A stretch of 64,000 nucleotides of DNA from Hirsutella rhossiliensis (lineage: Eukaryota; Ascomycota; Sordariomycetes; Hypocreales; Ophiocordycipitaceae). The notes under the pieces were generated by a model. It was not told the DNA's origin and ran no database searches. It was given only the letters and a program-made list of their open reading frames with translations. The position numbers and the translations under genes were made by a program. Where the stretch lies: the NCBI RefSeq assembly GCF_020360975.1, contig NW_025408668.1, positions 4,278,001 through 4,342,000 on the forward strand, written 5' to 3'. Within the stretch, counting starts at the first letter, position 1, and each line of letters opens with the position of its first letter. Below are positions 46,541-57,406 of this stretch, in pieces.

Positions 46541-47514
46541 TCATATCCTTCGCTTGGCCAGGAGGATATACGTGCCCCAGACCGTCTCGACCTCGGCGTC
46601 GCGCCACCTCTCGCCCATGGCTTTCCACTCGGGCTCCGACGCAACGACGCGGTCCATCATCATGTCGGCCAGGTCGCCCTCTCCGCCCTCCGCCCTGCTC
46701 CTCGCCTGCGCGTGGGCATCGCGCCAGCCCTGACAGGCGCTAAAGGTGCGCAGGTACGCCTCGAGCTCGCCCAGGCTGATGCGCTTCCTCATCCACGCCC
46801 CCTCCGCGTCGTCGGGCACCTCGGCCACGTCGCCCTGCACGTCGTAGAGAATGCGCTTCACGTCCTGCCACTCGGCCGCCGGCGGCTCCACGTCTCGCAG
46901 CAGGTTGCGGACCCTTTCGCGCCCCGGCTGCTCCCAGTACCGCTTCATGCCCTCGTCGTCGGCGTAGCAGAACTGGTCCAGCACCTGGTTGGCCCGCGGG
47001 TGCCCGACGAGGACGTTGTCCTTGTACCCCCAGAAGGCGAGCGAGCCGCCGGGCCTGACGACGCGGGCCAGCTCGGGCCAGGCTCGAGCATAGTCGAACC
47101 AGTGGGCTGATTGACCCGCCACGGCCATGTCGACAGAGCCGTCGGGCACAAAGGAGAGGTCCTCGGCGCCTCCCTGGCGAAAGGTGGTGTTGGCGTCGTC
47201 GGTCATGGACGACGCCTGCTTGATCATGCCGGCGCTCATGTCGACGCCCATGACGCGGTCGAAGCGGGGGCTCATCTCCCTTGCCACGAGGCCGTGGCCG
47301 CATCCCAGGTCGAGCAGGAAGCCTTTGGGTCCGTCATTGTGGTGGGCCAGGACTGTCTTGAAGAGAGAGGCAGGGTACGAGGGCCTCGCCGCGGCGTATC
47401 CCGCGGCCGAAAAGGTTGCTCTCCTGCATGCAGGCGGTTAATAATGATGCTTGTTTCGTCGAGACTTTGTGCATGTAGGTTATGTGGAGCGTGGACTCAC
47501 CCAAATACAGACAT
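46541..47514 (-). CDS. SAM-dependent methyltransferase, class I (type 11)
   Basis: A 14-base first exon (47514-47501, MSVFG) joins after a 77-base intron to 47423-46541, giving 298 aa. The joined start reads MSVFGRATFSAAGYAAARPS, the usual opening of the trans-aconitate methyltransferase-like family of fungi. The SAM-binding motif I is FLLDLGCGHGLVAREM, followed by the acidic residue in GVDMSAGMI, then GGAEDLSF and DMAVAGQSAHWFD. The second half is helical and probably contacts the acceptor. Yeast Tmt1 methylates trans-aconitate and isopropylmalate; the substrate here is unknown. Without exon 1 the first downstream ATG (in VAREM) would delete motif I, so the small exon is well supported by reading frame and motif. 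Confidence 0.85.
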
Positions 47515-47667
47515 TGTTTACTCTATCACGACGACGACTGAATTTCTCGTTCATTTCTTACAGTCTCATGCCCTCTCGTTCCTCCGTTCCAGTAGACAAT
47601 TGATCTTTAAATACAAGCCCAGGACACCTTGAGCCGTCGCTGGCCCTCGGCCGATATCGGATTTCCG

Positions 47668-47884
47668 TAGGCCGTGACTAAATAGTAGGCTGGCCTGGCT
47701 AACGGGTAGACGGAAAATTGGGGGAGTGTGGCTGGTCAAGGCGCAGCGCCGATGCGGCACAAGGCGAGAACCGTCGGCATACGAGATCGTGGAAGCATCG
47801 AACGCAACGAGGCCACAAAGGCGGCAGCGCCGCCGGCCCTATCAACCACCAAGAAGACTGCGGCTACTATTTAGTCACGGCCTA
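47668..47884. mobile_element. MITE with TA target duplication
   Basis: A 213-base element (47670-47882) starts GGCCGTGACTAAATAGTAG and ends with the exact inverted copy CTACTATTTAGTCACGGCC. It is flanked on both sides by TA, the target duplication of Tc1/mariner-type transposons. It has no coding capacity. A second, truncated copy starts at 48784. The parent transposase is not in the window; the pogo element at 53536 has different ends. Confidence 0.85.
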
Positions 47885-48453
47885 AAAATTCGGTCAATTT
47901 TGAAGCTCTCGCGATGGCTGTTGCCGGCTTTATTGACGTTATTTGGATGCGTTGACTGCCGGCCGCCTTCGTCGTCCTTCTGGCGAGGCTGACAATGCTG
48001 CCAGATGTGACAGACGACTTTGAAGCCGCTGCTTGCTTTGCGGTTGGACAGGAATACCGACTTCAATACAAAGAGCCCTCGAGCCCCGGGGTTAGAACGG
48101 GCATTTCCCTTGTTAAAGAAGGCATCCACCACGGCTGGGTAAGAGAGCGAAGTCTTCACGATGTAGAGACGACGATACGACAAGAAAGAAGCTGTTGGTG
48201 CCGTGTTGAGAGCCGTAGCAAGCGTTGGAGGCAGTATGATGCCCGGCTGTGTGTGTATCAGGGCGGAACCAAGCTTGTTGTGTATGCAATACAAATGGCG
48301 TATTTTCTGGCGACCACAACATAGGCATCACGCACCGGCTCCGCCCTGTTTTGCGCGCTGCTTCTTACTCGTTCGCATTCCACGCGCACCCACTGCAAAT
48401 TCAATCTCGTCTCGTGCGCCTTCGTATCATGGCCGCCTCCGGAGCACCCGCTT
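47885..48453. other. Unassigned DNA between MITE and zinc-knuckle relic
   Basis: No gene can be supported. Several frames are open for about 100 codons but are not continuous with each other. Confidence 0.35.
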
Positions 48454-48732
48454 AGGGCACCGCTCCGATGCCTGGAGCGGCAACGCTGAAGACGTTGCCG
48501 TTGGCAAATGCTACAGTTGCGGTGAGATCGGGTACGTTAGCTGCTACACACTTGAAGACGACTTCGCCGCTGACTCCCTCGCAGGCATCGTGCTGCCGAT
48601 TGTCCGACTCCCCAGGACTTCAGTGCATTGAGAAGCATCAGGGGCCTCCGTGCCCCAAACGAACCTGCCATCGACGCATCAGTTGCCACGAGAGCGAGAG
48701 AGGCCAGAAGGCTCCATCGCTTCCGCTGCTAG
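48454..48732 (+). pseudogene. CCHC zinc-knuckle gene fragment with an intact intron
   Basis: Reading from about 48454 the frame gives RLGHRSDAWSG and then KCYSCGEIG. Splicing a 53-base GT..AG intron (48532-48584, CTGAC branch) restores GHRAADCPTPQDFSALRS, so the joined exons hold a full CX2CX4HX4C zinc knuckle; the frame then ends at TAG 48730-48732. A single knuckle with about 40 further residues is short for a CNBP/Gis2-type nucleic-acid-binding protein. No upstream start exon could be assigned; the ATG at 48429 is followed by a stop. I read this as the 3' end of a gene whose 5' part is lost or unrecognised. Confidence 0.45.
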
Positions 48733-48783
48733 CACGGAAAAGGCTTGCGGGGCTCGATCCATAACGCCGACCCGGTATGGAAA

Positions 48784-48875
48784 GGCCGTGACTAAATAGT
48801 AGGCTGGCCTGGCTAATTAATGGGTAGACGGAAATTTGGGGTAGTGTGGCTGGTCAAGGCGCAGCGCCGATACCG
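48784..48875 (+). repeat. Truncated second copy of the MITE
   Basis: The first 90 or so bases match 47670-47760 with small changes, including an ATTAATG/ACG difference after CTGGCTAA. Similarity ends at GCGCAGCGCCGATAC; the right terminal repeat is missing. Together with the complete copy it brackets about 900 bases with the zinc-knuckle relic. Confidence 0.75.
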
Positions 48876-49370
48876 TATAATTAGGTGCGCGTATTCCCCA
48901 CGCCTATATAGCACTCTTTAACGCATACATCACATACATCGCAAAGATATAAGCCTCCTGCCACTTAATGTCCGGGCTATCGAGGACCTGGAAGTCCTGC
49001 TCAGGTCTCTAAGCAGACGAGGGCACCAAGGGATATACGGAGCCGCTTGGTCCGTGGAGAGAAATCGAGTAGACGGGCCTTGATCCCCCGTTAGTCCCAT
49101 GAGTCTAGATTTAAGCCATTCCCAGAGTCACTGCATTTTTGATGTCACGCATAGTGTTGTGGACTTGGCGAGAAGCCACAGGACATTTCTTGGAGACTTT
49201 TGGCAATGAAATTGCTCTTTAAGGAGCCATCTATGCCGCGCCTCCGGGTTGGGTGATGAAGAATGAAGGCATCACCAAACCAAATGGATTACATAATCTA
49301 GCACGAAACTCTCCAATCATGGAGCTTCAGCGAAACTTCGACTCTCTCAAACAACTTCGCTTCAGCGCCC
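48876..49370. other. Intergenic upstream of cyclin-like gene
   Basis: No gene is supported. The right part is the likely promoter of the cyclin-like gene. Confidence 0.35.
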
Positions 49371-50363
49371 ATGGCGGTCAATCGCAGCATGTCGCACCTC
49401 GTCAACCCGCTGGCGACGACATTGCAGCTCTACCTTCGCGCGTCGCTCTCGTCACTGCCTCCAGACCTGCAAGAATCCGTCTTCATCGCCACGCAATGCC
49501 TCACCCAGGCCGCCGGCCAGCTCCTGCGCCTCCCGCAGTCCGTCACGGCCCAGGCAAGCGTCATTCTCGCTCGCTACTGGCTGGTGGACTCTCCTATGGC
49601 CCATGAGTTTAGTGTACGTTTGCAAAGCTAGGTCCCCCGGGTATGTCAGGGAGACTAACGCGAGATGCAGGATGCGTCGGCCGCAGCGCTTTTCCTCGTG
49701 GCCAAGCTGGGCCCGATGCCTCGATCGGTTCGCGATGTCTCGTGCGTCTATGCCTACCTTTCATCTCGAGACTCGCCACTCTTGCGCGCTGGAGAAGCGC
49801 CGCCGGACGATCCCGAGTCGTACTACCAGACCGCGGCTGATTTCTTTTCCTTTTCCAATCGACTGCTGGCCCTCGAGGCGCGCATCCTCCATACCTTGTC
49901 CTTTGACGCTCACGTCTCGCTGCCACACCCACTCGCCATTACCTACCTTCAGACACTCGACTTTTTCTCCCAATCCAAATCCGAGGTGTCGCTACGCACC
50001 ATCCAATACCTCAACACGGCTCTCCTGTCGCCCCAGATGTTGTACCTGACGCATCAGCCACACGCACTGGCCACGGCGGCCATCTACAACGCGGCGCGCG
50101 ACCTCGGGGCCAAGCTACCAGAATGCGAGTGGTGGGAAGTCTTTGACGTGGACAGGGAAGAGCTCGGCTTCCTGGTCGTTGCCATGAGAAGTCTGGAGGG
50201 ATGGTGGCGCAAGCGGAAAGAAGAACTCGGTCCGCTCGGCGAGCGCATGCTGACGCGCCAGACGGTGGAGCAGGAGATGCGCAGGAGAGGCCTGCAGGTG
50301 GAGAACGGGGTCGAGGGCGATGGTGAGGAAGCGGAAATCATGAAAATGATGGACAACCGGTGA
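49371..50363 (+). CDS. Cyclin domain protein, cyclin-L-like
   Basis: Two exons, 49371-49613 and 49671-50363, are joined across a 57-base phase-0 intron to 311 aa. The first cyclin fold covers about residues 10-150: NPLATTLQLYLRASLSSLPP, ARYWLVDSPMAHEFSDASAAALFLVAKLG, and FFSFSNRLLALEARILHTLSF. The second covers about 160-270 with YLNTALLSPQMLYLTHQPHALATAAIYNAARDLGAKLPE. The pattern of a WLVDS helix, a LASKLE-like AALFLVAKLG helix and a final WWEVFDV is that of cyclin L, which pairs with CDK11-type kinases in transcription and splicing. The C-terminus is charged and lacks a long RS domain. ATG 49371 is the first in frame; Met at codon 7 is an alternative. Confidence 0.8.
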
Positions 50364-52067
50364 TGTGGCACGCCCATTTGCACGCGGGGACATCGCTCAC
50401 AGTCTTATTCCTACCCGCCACCACACGGCAGGCATTCTAAACGCCCTGAAGGCGGCTTTCTGCCAGCTCGACGCTATCCAGGATGGCCATCCGACGGTTG
50501 GGAGCCAATGGCCTGCATCAACAATCTGCGACATTGACTTGGCGCTGGAGAGGTATGTCTGCTGCCTAGAGGGGATTGACCAAACCACTGATGATCTCTT
50601 GCATTGCAGCGGTGAAGGCCGGGGCTCCGCTAGGCCTTACTATACTTCTTGTGCCGGGCTGCCTTGTCTGGCTCTTTGAAGAAATTTGTCGCGTTCGCCA
50701 TTGTCAAGCTATAGTTCCAAAGCAACACACCTCCTGGAGAATAATGGAACGTTAGACAAGCTCTTATGCTGAGGTTAAATGACTCTCACTCCAAGTAAAT
50801 TCGGGGCTCCCGGGACAAATCAGTCTTCTTTAACAGGGGCGTCAAGTGTCCCTTGCCGCCAAGTGCAACTCTGCGTTTGCCAGTCCGTCCGCTGCGCGCC
50901 GCTCCTGGTGCAACAGCTTCACAGAGGGATGAAGACAGGAAGGCAACGCTGATGCCTGGCTTGGAAAGCAACGCTTACGTTGGTTATGAGCAGCCCGAGT
51001 TGCCTTACTCTGTTTTTAAAAGCTAAAAATACATCTATAAAGCGAGTTATACTATGTAAATGGTTTTTCTTAGGCCCTTCTTTAATTAGCTAGAAATTGC
51101 TCTTCATAAGTCTTATATATAACTTCTATTACAGGACAGAGGCCAGACCTTGCCCATCCATGTATCGTGACAAACAGCCTTGGGGCAGTCTGAAGGAAAA
51201 CGCTCCAAACAGGTCGAACCAATCAAAGAAGCCTGCCAACGGCCATTGGGGCGGGTGGTGCATGCACGCACGTACCTGATGGGTGAGAACATGAATACTC
51301 TGCCATCTGTGGGTATCATACCTAGGTAGTAGCCGCTAATCCAACGACGTGCCATTCATCCACCCTAAAATCCAACAGCTTGAATAACGAGAAGCGTGGC
51401 AACATGATATACCGCCCCCGAACTTCCCGCTCCACCTGCCTTGTTCCAATTTTAGGGGTTTTCAAGTTGAGCTTCGCATCATTCTTCTACTACTACCATC
51501 CTAATGCCTTTTGACAATACCCTTGTCCTGAATAGAGCATGGATACGAGGAAAGGGGGCGGGGGTGTTGGGCTGCCTTTTGCCAACGTACGATTCAGGGC
51601 TCGTCGACTGCAGGTGCCTTCATACTCTCAAAGTAGGTAGGTACCTACATAGGTAAATCCCCGAATAGCTGAGGCAGGAACAGGCTAAGCTAGGCGAGAG
51701 GGACAAGGAGAGGGACGTTTCTGGGCAGAAAGGACTGTTCCAGGCAGGAAGAGACGGTGCACCATCTTCAGTCAGCATCCTTTGAAGGTGGCACACCCCT
51801 TCCCATACATGTACCCGAGCTTGGGTGGCACATCAAACGCACCAAGAAAGAGGCTCACGAAAGCTTCGCAGTCGACAAAAACATCTTTCTAGATGTCATG
51901 TGGCGTTGCTAGGTTTTTGCAACGCCACCCACGCACCCTTGATGTTGAAGGGAAAGTGCTGATTTTCCCCTTCCGCGCCCCTTTTCTTCATCACATCCCC
52001 TCTTCCCCCAAAGAACAGAATCTCTCTGCCGACACCAAAGCAAGTCTGCCTCTCTATATCGACGCAA
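50364..52067. other. Gene-free spacer
   Basis: About 1.7 kb. At 50420-50560 a 47-codon stretch ending in a GAGAG|GTATGT donor-like site looks exon-like but has no partner. An AT-rich patch lies at 51010-51115. The right end is the promoter of the following membrane-protein gene. Confidence 0.35.
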
Positions 52068-52665
52068 ATGCTCTCGGCCACGTACCACGCCCAGTGTTGG
52101 GCCATCTCCGCCGCCGCAGTAGTCTCATATCACGGGTTTGTTTCCGGGCTCGGCCTGCGACGCGAAATCCTGGACAACGTCCTGGTCCTGGCAGGATCTG
52201 ACGCCGCCCTCCAGATTTGGGATGGTCCTTATCGACAGCCGCCGCGCCTCGTCCGGCTCGTCAGCACGGGGTGCCTCCTCGTCTCGCTGGGCGCAGCCAC
52301 GCGACACTTTCAAGTGCCGCACGTCGACTTGGAGCGCATCGAATGGGCGGTCCATGTGCTCTTGGCCTTTACGGTGCTCGGACTCGTCGAGCCCGTCAGA
52401 CAAAACGTAAGTCTGAGCCCTGCATGTCTTGTTAATCTGTGCTAACACCCAGTAGAGACGTGAGTTGCAGCCATATTTTATAGTGTCGAGCCCTCGCACG
52501 CCACACATACGGCCATTTCGCTTGGCCAACGATCTGCGAATGATGTACATGGACGCCTTTATTCGTCTTGTCCTGTTTAGCATCACGGCCCTCGTCGGAT
52601 GGGGCCTTGGTGTCTCGTGCATGTCCATCTGGCAAATCATCCTGGGCAATGTACAGGGCAACTAG
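52068..52665 (+). CDS. Hypothetical multi-pass membrane protein, possibly truncated
   Basis: Exons 52068-52406 and 52456-52665, across a 49-base intron ending in AGTAG, give 182 aa. I do not recognise the family with certainty. Hydrophobic segments occur at about residues 8-30, 66-82, 92-110 and 138-175. The layout (RRELQPYFIVSSPRTPHIRPF after a GLVEPVRQN loop) faintly recalls the first half of fungal wax-synthase-like membrane acyltransferases, but those are about twice as long. Downstream, in other frames to about 53080, are more hydrophobic fragments such as MLLFLATPLADIAET followed by a donor-like GTACGA. The gene may once have continued there. As it stands it ends at TAG 52663-52665. Confidence 0.4.
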
Positions 52666-53535
52666 GGCTGCGCAGCCATGCTGCTGTTCCTGGCAACACC
52701 GTTGGCAGACATCGCAGAAACGGTACGACATGCTCACACACACACACCCTCTCTCTTACCCTCCCAGTCAACTTTGGCACTAATGACGACCGACATCAGA
52801 TCTTTTACCTCGTCCATCGGCGTTCATTCCCCCACTGGATACCTGAGCCCGGATTTCTTGTCCATCCGGCGCAAAGATGGCGGGTAGGGATGCACGAAAT
52901 GTTCTGGGCATGCCTTCAGTGGTCTCTGAAGCTTCTATGGTTATATGACCTCCAAAGGCAGACTCCGCCAGCAGCAGAGGTACACCATGGTGACAGGTCA
53001 TGGCCATCTTATGCTCTTATATGGTTGTGCGGGTTGGAAACGTTCGCTCCGCGGGTACATAGCTCGGAGTCGCTACCTTGAATCCAGATCATCTTGCGAA
53101 AGGGGCGAAGAGATTGCAGGAGTGCGGATTGACTGGAGAAGAGCCGATCGGCATACAGTCTTTATGAATTTGTTACTGTGGTGTTTCTCATTTGCATCCC
53201 TTTGGCAGTGGAGGAGGAGCAAGCAGGCTGTTCGCAGGGATACTGTCAAAGCAGATAAAGGACTTATAATACGCGTTAGTAACACCTCCAATGGGGTGGC
53301 CCCCTATTTTGCATGGTGTAGCGGTATTTCACCAGCTTGACAGATACCATCTAATGAGTCAATGACAATGTCGCACCATTCTCAATACTTTCATCTTCTT
53401 GTACTCTCTACCGTACAGCAAGTATCCAGTAGCCTTGCCGATACATGTCGCTAGGTAGGTAGGTATGTACGCGATCCATTACTACGGAGAAAGAGACAGA
53501 AGAGGCTAGAGAAGAGCATGAATGAGCTACCTAAC
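52666..53535. other. Possible decayed 3' half of the membrane-protein gene, then intergenic
   Basis: Between 52678 and about 53080 several frames hold short hydrophobic or Trp-rich pieces (MHEMFWACLQWSLKLLWLYD) without one open path. The rest, to 53535, has no recognisable content. Confidence 0.35.
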
Positions 53536-53537
53536 TA

Positions 53538-53649
53538 CCCGTGCCACGCCCCACTTTATTTGGAATTCGCAAGCTCCCACCTCCTAAAGTTGGTGCTCAC
53601 CACCAGTATCCCCACACCACCGGAATACCCAGAATTTCGACTCCCCGAC
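53538..53649 (+). repeat. Pogo left terminal inverted repeat
   Basis: It starts CCCGTGCCACGCCCCACTTT and ends CGACTCCCCGAC, an exact inverted match to 55354-55465 over 112 bases. Confidence 0.93.
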
Positions 53650-53798
53650 CTAGAATCGCTTCAACCACCGCGTACCACGCTCAGAATCGCGTACTTCCAC
53701 TCGTTCTAACCTTCCTGAACCCTCCATTGGCGTGCCTTTTTGCTGCTTCCTCAAACCATCGCTTGCGTGCGTTATGCGCCTTTTCTCCGCGTCTTCTA

Positions 53799-55304
53799 CT
53801 ACCTTCCTTGCTTTAGCAATCTGATCATCTCCCTTTGTTGCACCATTTCCCGTCCTTGGGCCACTGACAATACTCCTCCTGATTGTAACTGTATATTCTT
53901 CATAGCCTTACGTTGTTTTGGATCCGCTCCGCCATTTTGGTTCGTCCCAAGTCCCTTTAGTCTGCACGAGCTCAGTCGCCAGAGATAGCGATCCTCGAAT
54001 AAATCGACTGAGATCGTGAGAAAAGTCGGGATCCAGGCTTTATCGTCTTCAAGGACGAGATCTAATTTGTCCGCTACCTTGTTTATTTGTCGTAGAGTCA
54101 ATGGTGTCTCGAAAGGTGAGGAGTGTGGTCCTGAATTGGGAGGAGGTGTGGGTGTCGTGGCTTGACGAGCTTCCAAACATTGAAGTACTACTTGTGGATT
54201 GAATGGGAAGATTCCTGTCTTGCGAAATGCGGAGCGTATAGTACTCTCCTTGAAAGCATGCAATCGTACTTGTTGAATGCAGGAGAGAAACTCAAGCTTG
54301 GTTATGTTGACGAGGCCATCTCGAACCATGACATCTAAAGCCTTGGCGTGATAGTGCTTTAGGGGCTGGAAAACGACAACGTCCAAAGGCTGAAGTGCAT
54401 GCGTGAGATTAGGCGGCATGCCGAAGGGAATAATATTGTGGTTGTCGCAGTATTCAATGAACTGCCTGGTATGGTGAGAGCCATGACCATCAAGAATTAG
54501 AAGTCGCTTCGAGCTTCTTGAGCTTTTTTCCGAGTGCTTGTCAAAATGCTGGAGCCACTCCAGACTAATCACGTCGTTTGAGTAACCAGTAGGCGTGGGT
54601 CGAATAACTGTGTCAGGATCTAGCTCAGGTATTTGATACCATGAAGCCATGTGCATCTGGCCAGCGAGTATCAAAAAAGCCGGAACAACCTCCCCATTCG
54701 CCGAGATAGCTTCGATCGCAGTAGCGGATTCCCTATTCTCAGGAATGCCAAAATAATGAGCTCTCCTCCGTTTTGTCACAATCAGCTGGTCTTTTCCAAC
54801 CCCGATGCGAAAACCAGTCTCGTCCATATTCCAGATATCCTCAGGAGGTATACCATTGTCTTGGATAACCTGCCGAAGATGCTGGAAATACTGGTTAACT
54901 CGTGTAAGATTCTCGGAGACTTGGCGCTCTGCTTGAAGCCTTTTTTGGCGCTTTTTGAAGTAGCCGTGACGCTTTAAGAAGCGAGAAGTCCAGTTTGGCC
55001 CCACGGTAGGAGCGTCGCGCTGGCTAGACCGCTCGCGCAAGATACAGTTTGCCGCGTCAGTAACGAACTCGACGCGTACCGCAAGGTTTATATTATCCAA
55101 ACGATCGATATAGCGACATAGGGCCTTCTCTTCTGGTTCGGAAAGCCTCGTATTTCTAGCTCGCTGGCCAGTTTTAGGAGGTCGGCCTTGAAGACGGTAT
55201 CGCAATCGATCACGTGTTACACCGAATTCTCGCGCTACGGTTGCGACTTTAGCACCGGGAAAATTTTCAATATATCGAAGAGCGTTTTGTACACGTGCTT
55301 CCAT
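53799..55304 (-). CDS. Pogo/Tigger-like transposase
   Basis: A single exon of 501 aa. It cuts and pastes the element by acting on the terminal inverted repeats. The N-terminus (about residues 1-45, ENFPGAKVATVAREFGVTRDRLRYRL) is a psq-type helix-turn-helix, followed at about 50-125 by a CENP-B-like second DNA-binding domain (VGPNWTSRFLKRHGYFKKRQ). The DDE_1 catalytic domain contains Asp161 (NMDETGF), Asp272 (LDGHGSH) and Asp308 (LQPLDVVVF); the last two are 35 residues apart, so a DD35D triad is intact. The Pro/Thr-rich stretch near 395-410 and a basic C-terminus follow. The ATG at 55304 is the first in frame and gives the full HTH. No introns are needed. Confidence 0.95.
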   Translation of the reverse strand: MEARVQNALRYIENFPGAKVATVAREFGVTRDRLRYRLQGRPPKTGQRARNTRLSEPEEKALCRYIDRLDNINLAVRVEFVTDAANCILRERSSQRDAPTVGPNWTSRFLKRHGYFKKRQKRLQAERQVSENLTRVNQYFQHLRQVIQDNGIPPEDIWNMDETGFRIGVGKDQLIVTKRRRAHYFGIPENRESATAIEAISANGEVVPAFLILAGQMHMASWYQIPELDPDTVIRPTPTGYSNDVISLEWLQHFDKHSEKSSRSSKRLLILDGHGSHHTRQFIEYCDNHNIIPFGMPPNLTHALQPLDVVVFQPLKHYHAKALDVMVRDGLVNITKLEFLSCIQQVRLHAFKESTIRSAFRKTGIFPFNPQVVLQCLEARQATTPTPPPNSGPHSSPFETPLTLRQINKVADKLDLVLEDDKAWIPTFLTISVDLFEDRYLWRLSSCRLKGLGTNQNGGADPKQRKAMKNIQLQSGGVLSVAQGREMVQQREMIRLLKQGR

Positions 55305-55353
55305 TTCGGCTATCGACGAGATCGTGAATTGGTTAAGATATAGGGATGCTGAA

Positions 55354-55465
55354 GTCGGGGAGTCGAAATTCTGGGTATTCCGGTGGTGTGGGGATACTGG
55401 TGGTGAGCACCAACTTTAGGAGGTGGGAGCTTGCGAATTCCAAATAAAGTGGGGCGTGGCACGGG
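55354..55465 (-). repeat. Pogo right terminal inverted repeat
   Basis: Inverted copy of 53538-53649 without mismatch. It is followed by TA at 55466-55467. The transposase ATG lies only 50 bases inside it, so the repeat probably includes the promoter. Confidence 0.93.
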
Positions 55466-55467
55466 TA

Positions 55468-56021
55468 GGAGGAGAGAATCTCTCACGACTTATTAATTAG
55501 TGGGCTCCTAAATAGGTGGGTGCGGCTGACTAAGAGGGACGGGATCCCCCGCATCAACTAATTACCTAACCTAGCATCCCCCGTTAACGCTAATCTGCTT
55601 AGCCATGCATCGCTACGTACCTGATACCTGCTCTGGGCCCTGTGACGTCCTTGCCCCTCCTCCACTGCCAAAGGGATGGTAATTAATTAAAGTCTACCCC
55701 CAGATCATACATACTATAAGTTACAACGCATGAGCCCTCAAGAGGCTATTAGTAGACAGAGTCAAGTCTGTCGGACCGATAGTTGATAACGTCGTCGAAG
55801 TCGGAGTGCATAATTAATTTCAGCCTCTAATCCTCATGTATTGCCCCATTAGGCAGGCCGCAGAATAACCGCTCTGACAACAGCCAAACAGCTTTGCGCT
55901 GGTACGTGCTGAGGCACGAATACGTAGTACCAACGAAATGTATGACGCTGCGTCACTTTTGCTTGCTCGTCGCTGCGGCTCTCCGACTTTTCTCCTCAAC
56001 AACCATCAAGCCGCCTTCACG
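55468..56021. other. Intergenic upstream of DUF1295 gene
   Basis: No separate gene. At 55851-55866 TAGGCAGGCCGCAGAA recurs from about 13386; both are followed by a GCTCTGAC/GTTCCGAC-like stretch and may be ends of decayed transposons. The part near 55900 is the likely promoter. Confidence 0.4.
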
Positions 56022-57253
56022 ATGCTTCTTCCGGCCCTCAAGTCTCTTCGAGACTGCAGCGATTACGCATTGACAGTCGAGCCCTTCCTACCCCAGCTCT
56101 ATGCGTTGCCGGCGCGCTTGGCCGCCGTCCGGAGCCTCGATGGCTTGATGCAGCTCTACGTCGACACCAACCCGCTCATGTCTGCCATTGCAGCGTCCAT
56201 CTTCCTCGGCGGCGTTTTTCTCGTCGTCTCCGAAGCGAACCGCAACTATTCCCAGGTCGACCGCATGTGGAGCTTTCTGCCCAACCTTTACATTGCCCAT
56301 CTAGCGGTCTGGGCGCGTCTCGCCGGACTGCCTCATAGTCGCATCGACCTTGTTGCCGCTTGCACCACCCTCTGGAGTGTACGAAGGGCCCCGTTGTGCT
56401 CTTGAATACAGAATGATACTGACCTTACGGTGATAGTGTCGCTTGACCTTCAACTACTGGCGCAAGGGTGGCTACCAGAAAGGCTCCGAGGACTACAGAT
56501 GGTGAGACTGCGCCCCCTGCGTTGCCTGTCGCAGCCTGCCAAGCTAACACCAATCGGCAGGGAAATCGTCAAGAGCAAAGTCCCGGGATTCATCTTCTTC
56601 CTCCTCAACGTGACATTCATCTCATTCATCCAAAGCGTGCTGCTCTTTGGCATCTCTTGCCTCCCCGCTTACGTCATCCTGCTCTCGACGCGGTTTGAGC
56701 CCAATATCACGGCGGCCGACGTTGCGTACGGCTCCATCGAGCTGTTGCTTGTCTTGAGCGAGTGGTTCAGCGACGGACAGCAGTGGAGTATGTTCTCGCC
56801 CATCTGTGGTTGCTACTGTACTGCTCAGTGCTGACGCCTCTCGCAGCATATCAGACCGCAAAGCACCAGTACCAAAAGGACGCAAAGCTGCCCAGGGGCT
56901 GGAACCAGGCAGACCTCGATCGGGGTTTCGTCACCTCGGGCCTGTGGGCCTACAGCAGGCACCCCAACTTTTTCGCAGAACAGGCCATTTGGTTTGTCTT
57001 GTATCATTGGAGCTGCTATGCCAGTAATTCTCTTTACAACTGGACCTTTATCGGCTCCGGTAGCTTGATCCTTCTCTTCCAGGGCTCTACGTGCCTGACG
57101 GAACTGATTACGGCCGGCAAGTATCCCGAGTACAAAGATTATCAGAAGCAGGTTGGCATGTTCATGCCAACGTCCTTTGGGGGCTACAAGACAACACCAC
57201 GCAAGCAAAAGGTCATCAAAGCGAGCGACCTGGCCAAGCAGAAGCAAAAGTAG
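56022..57253 (+). CDS. DUF1295 / steroid-reductase-like membrane protein
   Basis: Exons 56022-56378, 56437-56501, 56561-56787 and 56847-57253 give 351 aa; introns are 58, 59 and 59 bases with tight branch-acceptor spacing. The protein is a multi-pass membrane protein of the DUF1295 family, related to 3-oxo-5-alpha-steroid 4-dehydrogenases and isoprenylcysteine methyltransferases. Key segments are NRNYSQVDRMWSFLPNLY near residue 70, CRLTFNYWRKGGYQKGSEDYRW, made only after splicing of exons 1-3, and SGLWAYSRHPNFFAEQAIWF, the conserved C-terminal cofactor region. The C-terminus is Lys-rich (KQKQK), compatible with ER retention. I start at 56022 (MLLPALKSL), as homologues begin this way; an in-frame ATG at 55938 would add 28 residues. 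Its substrate is not known. Confidence 0.88.
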
Positions 57254-57406
57254 ATCAGCTGCTTGCAGCGCGTTCGGGGCGAAACTCCACAAAGTGCGAG
57301 TTCGTCTGTATGTTCGCTCGCAGTCAAAGGATGCTAGAAGAGCGGGCGTGCGTGCAGCTCATGATCCTGTCTATCCAAATCTAGCGTCTATCATCGTCTA
57401 GTTGAA

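Larger units (their letters stand above)
53536..55467 (-). mobile_element. Complete pogo-type DNA transposon
   Basis: The element spans 53538-55465 (1928 bases) and is flanked by TA on both sides, the target duplication of Tc1/mariner/pogo transposons. Its terminal inverted repeats are 112 bases long and identical. The single gene between them is an uninterrupted transposase on the minus strand. Perfect ends plus an open transposase suggest recent insertion and possible activity. No RIP-type mutation is visible. Confidence 0.95.

Noticed and set aside
52599..53081. 160-codon frame as a separate gene
   Set aside because: It begins within the preceding coding exon in another frame and has no recognisable content.
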